Below are positions 43,291 to 52,660 of a stretch of 64,000 bases of DNA, one piece after another. The stretch is from Haemophilus sp. CCUG 60358 (GTDB taxonomy: Bacteria; Pseudomonadota; Gammaproteobacteria; Enterobacterales; Pasteurellaceae), in assembly GCF_001679485.1 (NCBI RefSeq), contig NZ_LZOZ01000012.1:5937-69936 (forward strand). Reading direction: 5' to 3'. Below the pieces are notes generated by a model. The model searched no databases. It saw only the letters and a list, made by a program, of their open reading frames with translations, and was not told where the DNA came from. Positions within the stretch are counted from its first letter, which is position 1, and each line of letters starts with the position of its first letter. The translations under genes were made by a program, and so were the position numbers.

Positions 43291-43317
43291 AAAAGCGGCA
43301 AGAAAATAGCCGCTTTT
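43291..43317 (-). terminator. rmuC terminator
   Basis: AAAAGCGGC and GCCGCTTTT form a nine-base stem. On the minus strand the right arm runs into TTTTTTATTT, just past the rmuC stop codon. Confidence 0.82.
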
Positions 43318-43341
43318 AAAGAAAAATTCAACAGGGATGCT

Positions 43342-44952
43342 TTATTTTACCCCGTTCTCGGTAGTGATAAGGGATAGGCGCGTTAAGTCCACGTCATTAT
43401 TGAGTAATTCAACGTTTGGCATGCTCTTGTTAGCTTTCGCTGACAAGTCTTTAAAGCGTTCCACTTTCCCCACTAAACCTTGTTGCCCCACAAGGGCGGT
43501 GACGGTGCTGTTGTATTGATTGCTCACAGTGGAAAGGGTATTCCCCAGTTTGTTTAAACGTTCTGCCACCAGGCAAATCTGGTTGTAAATTTCCCCCGCT
43601 TTTTCTGCGATTTCTTTCGCTTCGGCGTTGCCTCGTTCGATACGCCATAAATTCGCCACTGTGCGTAAAATTGGCATGAGGGTCGTGTGCGAAACCATAA
43701 TCACATTTTTCTCGTAGCCATAATTAAATAGACTTGGATCTAATTTTAAGGCTTCAATATAAGCGGGTTCCACTGCAATGAACATCAAGACAAAATTAGG
43801 ACTGCGCATGCCAATCAAATTGCTGTAATCCTTGCGGTGCAAGTCATCAATGTGATTTTTCAGGGCTTTAATATGCTCCCTTAGTAAACGCTCACGTTCG
43901 AATTCATCCTCAGAATTGACCGCACTTTCGTAAGCATTCAATGACATTTTGCTATCGATGATAATATTTTTCTCATCAGGTAAATTGAGCACAAAATCAG
44001 GATAGTTTCGACCGCCTTGTTCATCTTTAAAATGGGCCTGCGCACTGTAATGCACGTTTTCAATGAGTCCCGCAAGTTGAAGTGCGCGTTCAAGTTGCAC
44101 TTCTCCCCAGTTGCCTAAGGTTTTCTTTTCCCCTTTTAGCGCAGAAGTTAAATTATTGGCCTCTTGCGACATATTTAAGCCAATTTCCAACACCTTTTTA
44201 ATTTCCGCTTCTAAGCCCGCATTACCTTTCACCGATTCCGAATGGATTTCATTGACCCGTTTTTGAAAGCCTTCGATTTGTTCTCGGAAAGGCTTCAACA
44301 AGGTTTCCAATGCCGTTTGATTGGTTTGATTAAAGGATTGGCTTTTTTCTTCCAAAATGCGGTTGGCCAGATTTTGGAATTCTACGCCTAGTTGTTGTTT
44401 GGATTGTTCAATATGCTGTTGCTGTTCGGCAAAATGCTTTTCTTTTTCGGAAAGGGTGGTTTTCAACTCCGTTAATTCTTGTGAAAGTGCGGTCAATTTT
44501 TCCTGCGTTTTTTGCTGTTCTTGTTCTTTTCTAAGTACATTTTCTTGCGCTTGTTGTAATTGACCTTGTAAGCTTTCGGCTTGTGCTGACGCGATCCCAA
44601 AGCGTTCTTTTAATGCGGTGATTTGCCCGCCAATTTGATCGTGTCGGAGCTGTTCTTCATCCAATTCTTTTTCTAAATATTGGATTTTTTCATCGCGTTC
44701 ATTAAGGCGAGTTTGCAAGCCTTCCGCATGAGTTTGCGCTTTAACGGCTTGTTGTTCTAATTGATTTTTGACCGAACTTAAGGAATCAAAACGCTCAGCC
44801 AATTGATTGTAATCGTCGATGGTTTTATTGAGATCTTGTTGTAATTCTTGCGTATCTCGTTTGCTGCGGCTTAATAGAAAAAGCATCACAATACTGATAA
44901 AAACCAGCACGGCAATGATAATTAAATATTGATTAGACGTGAGTTCTGACAT
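43342..44952 (-). CDS. rmuC: DNA recombination protein RmuC
   Basis: RmuC is a membrane-anchored predicted nuclease-fold protein that limits inversions between short inverted repeats in E. coli. The 536-residue product has one N-terminal membrane helix (residues 8-25, YLIIIAVLVFISIVMLFLL). A coiled coil of about 180 residues rich in Gln and Glu follows, then the RmuC domain (LGNWGEVQLERALQLAGLIE, DFVLNLPDEKNIIIDSKMSL). Two uptake sequences, in opposite orientations, lie in the gene (near 43918 and 44487). Confidence 0.95.
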   Translation of the reverse strand: MSELTSNQYLIIIAVLVFISIVMLFLLSRSKRDTQELQQDLNKTIDDYNQLAERFDSLSSVKNQLEQQAVKAQTHAEGLQTRLNERDEKIQYLEKELDEEQLRHDQIGGQITALKERFGIASAQAESLQGQLQQAQENVLRKEQEQQKTQEKLTALSQELTELKTTLSEKEKHFAEQQQHIEQSKQQLGVEFQNLANRILEEKSQSFNQTNQTALETLLKPFREQIEGFQKRVNEIHSESVKGNAGLEAEIKKVLEIGLNMSQEANNLTSALKGEKKTLGNWGEVQLERALQLAGLIENVHYSAQAHFKDEQGGRNYPDFVLNLPDEKNIIIDSKMSLNAYESAVNSEDEFERERLLREHIKALKNHIDDLHRKDYSNLIGMRSPNFVLMFIAVEPAYIEALKLDPSLFNYGYEKNVIMVSHTTLMPILRTVANLWRIERGNAEAKEIAEKAGEIYNQICLVAERLNKLGNTLSTVSNQYNSTVTALVGQQGLVGKVERFKDLSAKANKSMPNVELLNNDVDLTRLSLITTENGVK

Positions 44953-45030
44953 AAATAGGCTCCTAGAAACGCAAAAATTTTAGCATATTCCCAGAAACTT
45001 TTTAAAAATTAAGATTGTTAATTAGATAAG

Positions 45031-45060
45031 AAAAGTGCGGTCAAAAATAACCGCACTTTT
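45031..45060. terminator. aphA terminator from an inverted uptake-sequence pair
   Basis: AAAAGTGCGGT and ACCGCACTTTT-type arms pair around CAAAAATA. T runs follow on the minus strand side, directly after aphA. Confidence 0.82.
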
Positions 45061-45068
45061 TAGGAAGA

Positions 45069-45776
45069 TTAGTAGTTTGAGTTAATCAATACTTCTTCAC
45101 CGTAGCCACCAAGGGTTGGCATTGGTTGATAAGTGGAGTTAGCAGCACGCATTAAACGAATACCACGGATACCAGCTTCTTTTGCTGCGAGGATATCGTC
45201 ATCGCTGTCACCATAGTGAATACTCACTTTGTGCTCAATAATACCAGGTGTTTTGTTATATTTAGTTGGAAGTTTGCGACCGCCCATGAATTCTACAGGG
45301 TGCATGTCTTTAATATTAAAGGCTTTTTGTAGCACTGGTGTCACACCATCTTTATCACCCGCTGTACGACCGGTAATAAAATAAATTTGGTCACCACGTG
45401 CTTGGTGCATATTAATTAAATCCACCGCAATTTGTTTTGGAATGGAATATTGGTCACAACCTGCATTCACTTCATTCCAGAAATCTTGATTTTTTAAGTA
45501 ATCATTTTTACCTGGAGAGTATTTTTCTTGGCCGTGATAGAAACAAGGGCTACTGAAAAGTACAGTATCGTCAATGTCGAAGCTCACATTAATGGGTGCT
45601 TTACCTTCCAATTCTTTTTTCAACTGCTCAACAGAGATCCAGTGAATCGGTTTTTGCTCTGTCATTTCACGAGCATTTGTACCTTGTTCAGTGTAAGGTT
45701 CTTTGTTTGATGCAAAAGTAGAGACTGCGCTTGCCGCTAAAATTGCAATGGCAGAAAGTTTAAGTAAATTTTTCAT
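45069..45776 (-). CDS. aphA: class B acid phosphatase AphA (periplasmic)
   Basis: AphA is a secreted magnesium-dependent phosphatase that removes phosphate from nucleotides and other monoesters. The start is placed at MKNLLKLSAIAILAASAVST, since TGAGGAAA precedes this ATG. The frame extends 11 codons upstream. The 235-residue precursor has a cleavable signal peptide (to about residue 22), the DDDD motif FDIDDTVLFSSP, the threonine/lysine motif ITGR, and YGDSDDDILAAKEAG. A CRP-type site and a LacI-family-type operator lie upstream. Confidence 0.94.
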   Translation of the reverse strand: MKNLLKLSAIAILAASAVSTFASNKEPYTEQGTNAREMTEQKPIHWISVEQLKKELEGKAPINVSFDIDDTVLFSSPCFYHGQEKYSPGKNDYLKNQDFWNEVNAGCDQYSIPKQIAVDLINMHQARGDQIYFITGRTAGDKDGVTPVLQKAFNIKDMHPVEFMGGRKLPTKYNKTPGIIEHKVSIHYGDSDDDILAAKEAGIRGIRLMRAANSTYQPMPTLGGYGEEVLINSNY

Positions 45777-45814
45777 GATTTTCCTCATTGAGTAGTTTGT
45801 TTTGAACATAACAA

Positions 45815-45843
45815 ATCATATTCCTTTGATATTTTGGAGTAAA
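45815..45843 (-). promoter_or_regulatory. candidate aphA promoter
   Basis: On the minus strand TTTACT (-35) and TATGAT (-10) are 17 bases apart and give a start near 45808. The CRP-like site at 45872-45887 would then be centred near -71.5, and the GCAAACGTTTGC operator near -47.5, next to the -35. Confidence 0.45.
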
Positions 45844-45849
45844 ATCTTG

Positions 45850-45861
45850 GCAAACGTTTGC
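45850..45861. promoter_or_regulatory. LacI-family-type operator (PurR-like) upstream of aphA
   Basis: GCAAACGTTTGC is a perfect 12-base palindrome identical to the core of the PurR box. It lies between the aphA promoter and the CRP-like site. The palindrome is seen directly. The regulator could be PurR or a related LacI-family protein. Confidence 0.55.
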
Positions 45862-45871
45862 TATTTTGATT

Positions 45872-45887
45872 TATGATCTTTGTCACA
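45872..45887. promoter_or_regulatory. CRP-like site upstream of aphA
   Basis: TATGATCTTTGTCACA matches TGTGA-N6-TCACA with one mismatch in the left half site. It lies in the intergenic region between the divergent aphA and hslV genes. Confidence 0.5.
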
Positions 45888-45996
45888 TTTTTTTAAACTG
45901 ATTGTCTAATAAAGCATCAAAGAAAAATTTCCCCTTGAATTTGGCGGAATCGATCGCATATAACGAATAACTTTTCTTAAAAGAAGGATAAAAAGA

Positions 45997-46527
45997 ATGA
46001 CAACAATTGTAAGCGTACGTCGTAATGGCCAAGTAGTTGTTGGGGGCGATGGACAGGTTTCACTAGGCAATACAGTGATGAAGGGGAATGCCCGCAAAGT
46101 ACGCCGTTTATATAATGGCAAAGTTCTAGCCGGTTTCGCAGGCGGCACAGCAGATGCGTTCACTTTATTTGAATTATTTGAGCGTAAATTAGAAATGCAT
46201 CAAGGGCATTTGTTAAAAGCCGCGGTGGAATTAGCCAAAGATTGGCGAACCGATCGTGCGTTACGCAAGTTAGAAGCGATGCTGATTGTGGCGGATGAAA
46301 AAGAAAGTTTAATCATTACCGGTATTGGTGATGTGGTGCAACCGGAAGCCGATCAGATTTTAGCGATTGGTTCAGGCGGTAATTATGCGTTGTCGGCCGC
46401 TCGTGCATTGGTGGAAAATACCGATTTATCAGCACGTGAAATTGTTGAGAAGTCTTTAAAAATTGCCGGTGATATCTGCGTGTTTACCAATACGAATTTC
46501 ACTATCGAAGAATTACCGAATAAATAA
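45997..46527 (+). CDS. hslV: ATP-dependent protease proteolytic subunit HslV
   Basis: HslV is the peptidase ring of the HslUV protease. The 176-residue product begins [20 protein letters not shown], and Thr2 becomes the N-terminal nucleophile after removal of Met. It also has [20 protein letters not shown] and a typical length. AGAAGGAT precedes the ATG. It is nine bases before hslU in the conserved operon. Confidence 0.98.
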   Translation: MTTIVSVRRNGQVVVGGDGQVSLGNTVMKGNARKVRRLYNGKVLAGFAGGTADAFTLFELFERKLEMHQGHLLKAAVELAKDWRTDRALRKLEAMLIVADEKESLIITGIGDVVQPEADQILAIGSGGNYALSAARALVENTDLSAREIVEKSLKIAGDICVFTNTNFTIEELPNK

Positions 46528-46536
46528 GGAAAAATT

Positions 46537-47871
46537 ATGTCTGAAATGACCCCTCGTGAAATTGTTTCCGAATTAGATCAACATATTATCGGCCAAAAAG
46601 AGGCGAAAAGAGCGGTTGCGATCGCATTACGTAACCGTTGGAGAAGAATGCAGTTGCAAGAGCCACTTCGCCATGAAGTGACCCCTAAAAATATTTTAAT
46701 GATTGGTCCAACAGGTGTGGGGAAAACCGAGATTGCGCGTCGTCTTGCAAAATTAGCTAATGCACCATTCATTAAAGTGGAAGCGACCAAGTTCACCGAA
46801 GTGGGCTATGTGGGGAAAGAAGTGGACTCCATTATTCGTGATTTAACGGACAGTGCGATGAAATTGGTTCGCCAGCAAGAAATTGCGAAAAATCGTGCGA
46901 AAGCAGAAGATGCGGCTGAAGATCGTATTTTAGATGCATTACTACCACCACCAAAAAATCAATGGGGTGAAGTGGAAAACCACGATACCAACAGCAGTAC
47001 TCGCCAAGCGTTCCGTAAAAAATTACGTGAAGGTCAATTAGACGATAAAGAAATTGAAATTGATGTGTCTGCGGGTGTTTCAATGGGGGTGGAAATCATG
47101 GCACCTCCTGGTATGGAAGAAATGACCAATCAGTTGCAATCCATGTTCCAAAGCCTGGGTTCGGATAAAACTAAAAAACGCAAAATGAAAATTAAGGATG
47201 CATTAAAAACCTTAATTGACGATGAAGCAGCCAAATTGATCAATCCAGAAGAATTGAAACAAAAAGCCATTGATGCAGTTGAGCAAAACGGTATTGTGTT
47301 TATTGATGAGATTGACAAGATCTGTAAAAAAGGCGAATACAGTGGTGCGGATGTTTCTCGTGAGGGTGTGCAACGTGACTTATTACCATTGGTGGAAGGT
47401 TCAACGGTTAATACCAAACATGGGATGGTGAAAACTGATCATATTCTCTTTATTGCATCGGGTGCATTCCAAGTGGCGCGTCCATCAGATTTAATCCCAG
47501 AGTTGCAAGGTCGTTTGCCGATTCGTGTTGAATTATCAGCATTAACGGCAGAAGATTTTGAGCGTATTCTAACTGAGCCAAATGCGTCTTTAACAGAGCA
47601 ATATAAAGCCCTCATGGCAACAGAAGGCGTGAGTATTGAGTTTACACAAGATGCGATTAAGAAAATTGCTGAAGCAGCTTTCCGTGTGAATGAGAAAACA
47701 GAGAATATCGGAGCAAGACGTTTACATACCGTTATGGAACGTTTAATGGATAAAATTTCATTTGATGCGAGCGATATGAACGGACAAACCGTGAATATCG
47801 ATGCGGCCTATGTGATTGAGGCATTAGGCGAAGTGATTGAAAATGAAGATTTAAGTCGATTCATTCTGTAA
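46537..47871 (+). CDS. hslU: ATP-dependent protease ATPase subunit HslU
   Basis: HslU is the AAA+ unfoldase ring that feeds substrates to HslV. The 444-residue product has Walker A ([17 protein letters not shown]), the pore motif GYVGKEVD, and a long I domain (about residues 110-240). Walker B (VFIDEIDKI) and the C-terminal sensor 2 ([13 protein letters not shown]) follow. It ends with the HslV-docking tail DLSRFIL. Confidence 0.98.
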   Translation: MSEMTPREIVSELDQHIIGQKEAKRAVAIALRNRWRRMQLQEPLRHEVTPKNILMIGPTGVGKTEIARRLAKLANAPFIKVEATKFTEVGYVGKEVDSIIRDLTDSAMKLVRQQEIAKNRAKAEDAAEDRILDALLPPPKNQWGEVENHDTNSSTRQAFRKKLREGQLDDKEIEIDVSAGVSMGVEIMAPPGMEEMTNQLQSMFQSLGSDKTKKRKMKIKDALKTLIDDEAAKLINPEELKQKAIDAVEQNGIVFIDEIDKICKKGEYSGADVSREGVQRDLLPLVEGSTVNTKHGMVKTDHILFIASGAFQVARPSDLIPELQGRLPIRVELSALTAEDFERILTEPNASLTEQYKALMATEGVSIEFTQDAIKKIAEAAFRVNEKTENIGARRLHTVMERLMDKISFDASDMNGQTVNIDAAYVIEALGEVIENEDLSRFIL

Positions 47872-47887
47872 TGAAAGTTTAGATAAA

Positions 47888-47922
47888 GAAAAAGTGCGGT
47901 TATTTTTAACCGCACTTTTTTT
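47888..47922. terminator. hslU terminator from an inverted uptake-sequence pair
   Basis: AAAAAGTGCGGTTA and TAACCGCACTTTTT pair around a short T-rich loop and are followed by T residues. It separates hslU from the convergent slyD. Confidence 0.85.
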
Positions 47923-47949
47923 GTCTCTAGTTTTATCTCTAGATTAAGA

Positions 47950-48594
47950 TTAGTGACCGCCGCAACCACAGCCGCCATGACCGTGTCCGTGATCATGATC
48001 GTGTTTATGACCACCGCCACAGCAACCGCCGTGCCCATGATCGTGATCATGGGCATGGTGGTGATGACCGTGACCACCACAACCGCAGCCGTGACCACCT
48101 TCATCATCGTGATGATGGTGATGATCATGTTCACCATGCACGTGACCGTGAGCAATTTCTTCTAATGTTGCTTCACGAGTACCAACAACTTCAACAGTGA
48201 AGTGTAATTCTTGACCCGCTAACATGTGGTTACCATCAACCACCACTTCATCGCCGTCCACTTCAGTGATCACAACAGGAACAGGGCCGATATCTGTATC
48301 TGCTAAGAAACGCATACCAACCACCACTTCATCAACGCCTTGGAATACATCTTTTGGTACACGTTGAACCATGTTTTCATTGTATTCGCCGTAGCCTTCT
48401 TCTGGTTGAACACGCACTTCAAATTTGTCGCCAACTTCTTTACCTTCTAAGGCATTTTCAAGACCAATGATTAAGTTATTGTGGCCTTGTAAATATTCTA
48501 ATGGTTGATTTGCTGGTGCTTCATCAACTAATACACCGTCTTGAGTACGTACTTGGTAAGCGATACTCACAACCGTATTTTTTGCTACTTTCAT
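47950..48594 (-). CDS. slyD: FKBP-type peptidyl-prolyl isomerase and metallochaperone SlyD
   Basis: SlyD is a cytoplasmic prolyl isomerase and chaperone that stores nickel for hydrogenase and urease maturation. The start is placed at MKVAKNTVVSIAYQVRTQDG with AAGGAAAA upstream. The 214-residue product has the FKBP core (LEYLQGHNNLIIGLENALEG, insert-in-flap region VRVQPEEGYGEYNENMVQRV). The final 65 residues or so consist almost wholly of His, Gly, Asp and Cys. That tail is long for the family and includes several CGCGGH-type clusters. Confidence 0.95.
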   Translation of the reverse strand: MKVAKNTVVSIAYQVRTQDGVLVDEAPANQPLEYLQGHNNLIIGLENALEGKEVGDKFEVRVQPEEGYGEYNENMVQRVPKDVFQGVDEVVVGMRFLADTDIGPVPVVITEVDGDEVVVDGNHMLAGQELHFTVEVVGTREATLEEIAHGHVHGEHDHHHHHDDEGGHGCGCGGHGHHHHAHDHDHGHGGCCGGGHKHDHDHGHGHGGCGCGGH

Positions 48595-48638
48595 ATTGTT
48601 TTCCTTATTAAAAAAATCGTCGTTCATTGTATAGAAAA

Positions 48639-49349
48639 TTATTCTTTAAGCAATGCAATTCGCGCATTCACACTGACTTTAATTTTCTCTTTGCCACTTT
48701 GAGTGTAAGTTTCATCTTTCCCACTCGAGTATAAACTTTTAGAGCTTAGTTCGGCTGCAGCATAAGGGCGGAAATCAGCGACTGAATCATTAACTGAGGA
48801 AATTTCAAGGTTCTGTATGCGATAACCTTTCACCTGCAAGGATTCTTGAATTAAGACTGCTTTATCTTTAAGTTTTGCTAAAGCTTCTTTGGTTAATTCA
48901 TTTTCTAAACTACTTAATTTTTCACGAGAAACAGAGGCATTGACCTGAGCAATGGCCAATACGCCATCTAGTTCATTTACTAATGTTGATAATGCTTGAG
49001 AGTCTTTACTTTCTAAGGTTAATCCTGCATGCGCAATCCAACCTTGCTGTTTGCCTTTATTATCGTAACGAACCATGGTATTACGAGAATTATCAGTAAT
49101 TTCGACCGAGCTCTGTGCTTTCGCTAATTCAATGGCTTTATTCATTTTTTCTGCCATGGTTTTATTGAGCGCGGATAAATCATTGCCTTCCGCTTGGTAA
49201 AAAAGGGAGACTTGCAATAAATCACGTTCTACTGCTTTTTCTGCTTCAACAGTAAAGGTTACATCAGCTGGATAATTTGGTACGGGTTCTTCTGCAAAAG
49301 AAGCGATAGGTAAGGCAAGTAATGCAAGAGAAAGTGCTTTGAGTTTCAT
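48639..49349 (-). CDS. periplasmic SIMPL-domain (DUF541) protein
   Basis: The 236-residue precursor has a signal peptide (MKLKALSLALLALPIASFAEEP, cleavage near residue 19) followed by one SIMPL domain (about residues 28-232). Typical segments are VTFTVEAEKAVERDLLQVSL, QGWIAHAGLTLESKD and FRPYAAAELSSKS. Related proteins are annotated as oxidative stress defence proteins, but the mechanism is not known. It is 44 bases upstream of the slyD start, on the same strand. Confidence 0.85.
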   Translation of the reverse strand: MKLKALSLALLALPIASFAEEPVPNYPADVTFTVEAEKAVERDLLQVSLFYQAEGNDLSALNKTMAEKMNKAIELAKAQSSVEITDNSRNTMVRYDNKGKQQGWIAHAGLTLESKDSQALSTLVNELDGVLAIAQVNASVSREKLSSLENELTKEALAKLKDKAVLIQESLQVKGYRIQNLEISSVNDSVADFRPYAAAELSSKSLYSSGKDETYTQSGKEKIKVSVNARIALLKE

Positions 49350-49406
49350 TTTTTCATTCCTATTTGGGTAAGATAAAAATTAAGGGCGATTAACTCCCCC
49401 ACATTA

Positions 49407-49835
49407 TTAATGTAAACGTTCGTTGTCGTCTTCGACATCTTCATCGTCAAAAAATTCGCCGTCATCGCCGTATTCATCATCTTCCGCATTTGGATCTTCA
49501 AAATACGTGCCCCAGCCATCATAAATACCTTTGTATTTTTCGACTAATGGTAAAATTTCTTTTTGTTGTGCATCGATAATTTCAGGCTTTAATTCCACTT
49601 CACTGATGATGTCAAAACAGAAAATGACCTTGCCATTTTCATCTTCAAATTCTTCTGCTTCTGACACTTCATAGCCCGCTTTGAAAGCATCCACGGCAAT
49701 TTTTTCTAAGGTATCAAAATCATAATGGGCGATGTGATGTTCGATAATATAAAGGGCATCTGGATCGCTGCCATCATTTAATAAGTCCGTAATAATTTCA
49801 CGGGTTTCTTCTTGAAGTTCGTTAAAGTTCGTCAT
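49407..49835 (-). CDS. rraB: ribonuclease E inhibitor RraB
   Basis: RraB binds the C-terminal half of RNase E and modulates degradosome activity. The 142-residue acidic product contains [40 protein letters not shown] and [21 protein letters not shown] very acidic tail ([20 protein letters not shown]) follows. AAGGAATGC precedes the ATG on the minus strand. It heads a run with the SIMPL-domain gene and slyD. Confidence 0.93.
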   Translation of the reverse strand: MTNFNELQEETREIITDLLNDGSDPDALYIIEHHIAHYDFDTLEKIAVDAFKAGYEVSEAEEFEDENGKVIFCFDIISEVELKPEIIDAQQKEILPLVEKYKGIYDGWGTYFEDPNAEDDEYGDDGEFFDDEDVEDDNERLH

Positions 49836-50041
49836 AAGGCATTCCTTTTGTCAGAAAAAGTGCGGTCATTGTAGGGGATAAAGATGAAAATGTCGCTAAA
49901 AATTTATTCTCATTTCAGTTTGCCTTGAAGGGGCGGAAAGGTTAAAATTCTGCGTGAATAAATTGTGCTTAACATGCCCAGCTGATCACGCTATTTATTG
50001 CAGCGAAAAAAGTTGGGCTTTCTTATTTTAGAACGAAAAAA

Positions 50042-51064
50042 ATGGTCAAACATCTCCCTTATTTCACCTTAAAAACACCGCCAAAAACAACCGCACTTTT
50101 AAAGCAAGAGTTTGCCGATTTTATTGTTAAAGAAGATCTGGGCTATGAAATGTCAGGCGAAGGCGAATTTGTGGCGGTAAAAATCCGTAAAACGGATTGT
50201 AATACACTGTTTGTCGGTGAAAAACTTGCCAAGTTCGCAGGCATTTCTGAGCGAAATATGGGGTATGCCGGTTTGAAAGATCGTCATGGCATTACGGAAC
50301 AATGGTTTTGTTTGCAAATGCCGGGGAAAGAAACACCTGATTTTAGCCAATTTCAATTAGAAGGCGTCGAGATTTTAGAAGTGACTCGCCACAATCGTAA
50401 AATTCGTACTGGTAGCCTTCAAGGAAATGCTTTTGAGATTTTATTGCGTGGCGCAAAAGAAAGTGATGAATTAAATGAACGCTTAAATTTTGTGGCGAAA
50501 TATGGTTTCCCTAACTACTTTACCGAACAACGTTTTGGGCGTGATGGTCATAATCTGACTCAAGCGATTCGTTGGGCGAAAGGGGAGATTAAGGTCAAAG
50601 ATCGTAAAAAACGCAGTTTTTACCTTTCAGCGGCTCGCAGTGAAATTTTTAATTTAGTTGTGGCAGAACGAATTGAACAAAATGTGGCAGATCAGGTTCT
50701 AAGAGACGATATTGTGCAATTAAACGGATCGCACAGTTGGTTTAAGGCCGATGAAAATGAAGATTTAGCGGTCTTACAGCAACGCTTGAACGAGCAAGAT
50801 ATTTTATTGACTGCGCCTTTAATTGGCGAAGAAAATTTATCTGCAAGTGCGATCGAAAATCAAGTGGTTTTAGAACACCAGGTTTTCCAAGAATTAATGA
50901 AACAAGAACGAATGAAAGCCGCTCGCCGCCCTTTATTAATGCAGGCAAAAGATTTCCATTGGTCGTTTGTTGAAGAAGGATTGAAGCTCTCATTTTATTT
51001 GCCTGCAGGGAGTTATGCCACTGCATTGGTGCGAGAGTTAGTGAATATTAAGGAAGAAGAATAA
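50042..51064 (+). CDS. truD: tRNA pseudouridine-13 synthase TruD
   Basis: TruD makes pseudouridine at position 13 of tRNA-Glu. The 340-residue product has the catalytic motif [14 protein letters not shown] with Asp80 at the E. coli position. It also has the conserved [12 protein letters not shown] and an inserted TRUD domain. A uptake sequence overlaps the first codons (near 50091). It overlaps surE by one base, giving the conserved truD-surE pair. Confidence 0.96.
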   Translation: MVKHLPYFTLKTPPKTTALLKQEFADFIVKEDLGYEMSGEGEFVAVKIRKTDCNTLFVGEKLAKFAGISERNMGYAGLKDRHGITEQWFCLQMPGKETPDFSQFQLEGVEILEVTRHNRKIRTGSLQGNAFEILLRGAKESDELNERLNFVAKYGFPNYFTEQRFGRDGHNLTQAIRWAKGEIKVKDRKKRSFYLSAARSEIFNLVVAERIEQNVADQVLRDDIVQLNGSHSWFKADENEDLAVLQQRLNEQDILLTAPLIGEENLSASAIENQVVLEHQVFQELMKQERMKAARRPLLMQAKDFHWSFVEEGLKLSFYLPAGSYATALVRELVNIKEEE

Positions 51065-51804
51065 TGCGAATTTTAGTCAGCAATGATGACGGTTTTCACG
51101 CCGAAGGGATTCAAGTTTTAGCAAAAGAATTACGAAAAATTGCCGATGTGGTGATCGTCGCGCCGGATCGGAATCGCAGCGCAGCATCAAGCTCATTAAC
51201 GCTTGTTGAGCCTCTTCGCCCTCGTCATTTAGATTGCGGTGATTACTGCGTGAATGGCACCCCTGCAGATTGTGTGCATTTGGCCTTAAATGGTTTTTTA
51301 TCTGGCCAAGTGGATCTTGTGGTATCAGGCATTAATGCGGGTTGTAATATGGGGGATGATACGATTTATTCCGGTACTTTGGCCGCTGCATTAGAAGGTC
51401 GCCATTTGGGATTGCCGGCCATTGCCGTCTCTTTAGATGGTCGTCTGCATTATGAAACAGCGGCTCGCGTGGTGTGTGATTTGATTCCCAAATTACATCC
51501 TCAATTATTGAATAAACGCGAAGTGATCAATATCAATGTACCAGATTTACCTTACGAAGAACTCAAAGGCATTAAGGTGTGTCATTTAGGCTATCGCACA
51601 TCTGCAGCTGAAGTAATTAAACAAGAAGATCCTCGAGGCGAAAATATTTATTGGATTGGACCATCAGGCTTGCCAGAATATGATGGTGAAGGTACAGATT
51701 TCCATGCGGTAAAAAATGGTTATGTCGCCATTACGCCAATTCAAGCGGATCTTACGGCTCATCAGTCAATTGCTGCTTTACAAGCTTGGCTGGAAAGTGA
51801 ATAA
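51064..51804 (+). CDS. surE: 5'/3'-nucleotidase and exopolyphosphatase SurE
   Basis: SurE is a metal-dependent phosphatase for nucleoside 5'- and 3'-monophosphates linked to stationary survival. The 246-residue product begins [20 protein letters not shown] with the metal-binding ND-D. It contains [15 protein letters not shown] and [19 protein letters not shown]. It is coupled to truD by overlap. In many gammaproteobacteria it lies near nlpD, as here. Confidence 0.97.
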   Translation: MRILVSNDDGFHAEGIQVLAKELRKIADVVIVAPDRNRSAASSSLTLVEPLRPRHLDCGDYCVNGTPADCVHLALNGFLSGQVDLVVSGINAGCNMGDDTIYSGTLAAALEGRHLGLPAIAVSLDGRLHYETAARVVCDLIPKLHPQLLNKREVININVPDLPYEELKGIKVCHLGYRTSAAEVIKQEDPRGENIYWIGPSGLPEYDGEGTDFHAVKNGYVAITPIQADLTAHQSIAALQAWLESE

Positions 51805-51856
51805 TGTGCCGTTTTGAAACGAATTTTCTCCTGTTGAACCCATAAAGGATAAGTGA

Positions 51857-52432
51857 ATGAATATTTTTGGTGCAATGTACGATAAAACGATGCAATGGTC
51901 AAAACATCGCTTTGCCGTGTTTTGGTTATCCTTTGTGAGTTTTATTGAGGCCATTTTCTTTCCAATTCCACCCGATGTGATGTTGATTCCAATGTCAATG
52001 TCAAAGCCGAAAAGTGCGTTTCGTTTTGCGCTTTATACGGCGGTCGCTTCTGTAGTGGGGGGGATGATTGGTTATGCTATCGGCTATTATGCCTTTGATT
52101 GGGTTCAAGGTTATATTCAACAATGGGGTTACCAAGCCGCTTGGGAACAAGCTATGGCGTGGTTTAAAGAATGGGGCGTTTTAGTGGTCTTTGTCGCTGG
52201 TTTTAGCCCAATTCCTTATAAAGTTTTCACCATTTGCGCCGGTGTAATGCAAATGGCGTTTATCCCCTTTGTGATTACCGCGTTTGTGTCGCGTTTTGCT
52301 CGTTTTATTTTAGTGGCGAAACTCGCCGCATGGGGCGGAGAAAAATTCGCCGCGAAATTACGTAAATCCATTGAAGTCATTGGTTGGAGTGTCGTTGCTT
52401 TAGCTGTGATTATTTATATTATTTTAAAATAA
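51857..52432 (+). CDS. DedA/SNARE-associated (YqaA-type) membrane protein
   Basis: This is an inner-membrane protein of the VTT/DedA superfamily; some members flip lipid carriers, but the role of this subgroup is unclear. The 191-residue product contains FLSFIEAIFFPIPPDVMLIP-type FEAIFFPIPPD, the GMIGYAIGYYAFDWV re-entrant region and the GFSPIPYKVFTICAGV motif with a conserved Gly and Pro. It sits in the truD-surE-nlpD run, transcribed in the same direction. Confidence 0.88.
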   Translation: MNIFGAMYDKTMQWSKHRFAVFWLSFVSFIEAIFFPIPPDVMLIPMSMSKPKSAFRFALYTAVASVVGGMIGYAIGYYAFDWVQGYIQQWGYQAAWEQAMAWFKEWGVLVVFVAGFSPIPYKVFTICAGVMQMAFIPFVITAFVSRFARFILVAKLAAWGGEKFAAKLRKSIEVIGWSVVALAVIIYIILK

Positions 52433-52448
52433 CAGGATGACCTTTTTT

Positions 52449-52637
52449 ATGAATAAATTACTCTTTATTATCTCGAGTGCATTGCTGGTTTCAGCTTGTA
52501 CGGGAGAGCCGAAAAAACAAGATCCCGACGCATTGCCAGATGGTATTATGCAACCAGTAGAAGGAACGGGAGCTGTTGCCGGTGGTAGCTTTATGCCGGA
52601 AATTGAAAAGAATTCAATGCCAAATCAAATGAAATAA
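52449..52637 (+). CDS. small lipoprotein related to the NlpD N-terminal region
   Basis: The start is placed at MNKLLFIISSALLVSACTGE; an earlier in-frame ATG (52437) overlaps its own ribosome binding site. The 62-residue product has lipobox VSAC and then LPDGIMQPVEGTG and FMPEIEKNSMPNQM. It parallels the start of NlpD encoded next door ([29 protein letters not shown]). It lacks the LysM and M23 domains. It is 23 bases before nlpD, so it is cotranscribed and is probably a partial duplication. Confidence 0.8.
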   Translation: MNKLLFIISSALLVSACTGEPKKQDPDALPDGIMQPVEGTGAVAGGSFMPEIEKNSMPNQMK

Positions 52638-52660
52638 ATTTAATTTTAAAGGAAGAATAA

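Noticed and set aside
47808-48165. Val/Thr/Met- and Ala-rich frames over the slyD tail
   Set aside because: They are shadows of the His/Gly/Asp codon repeats of slyD in other frames.
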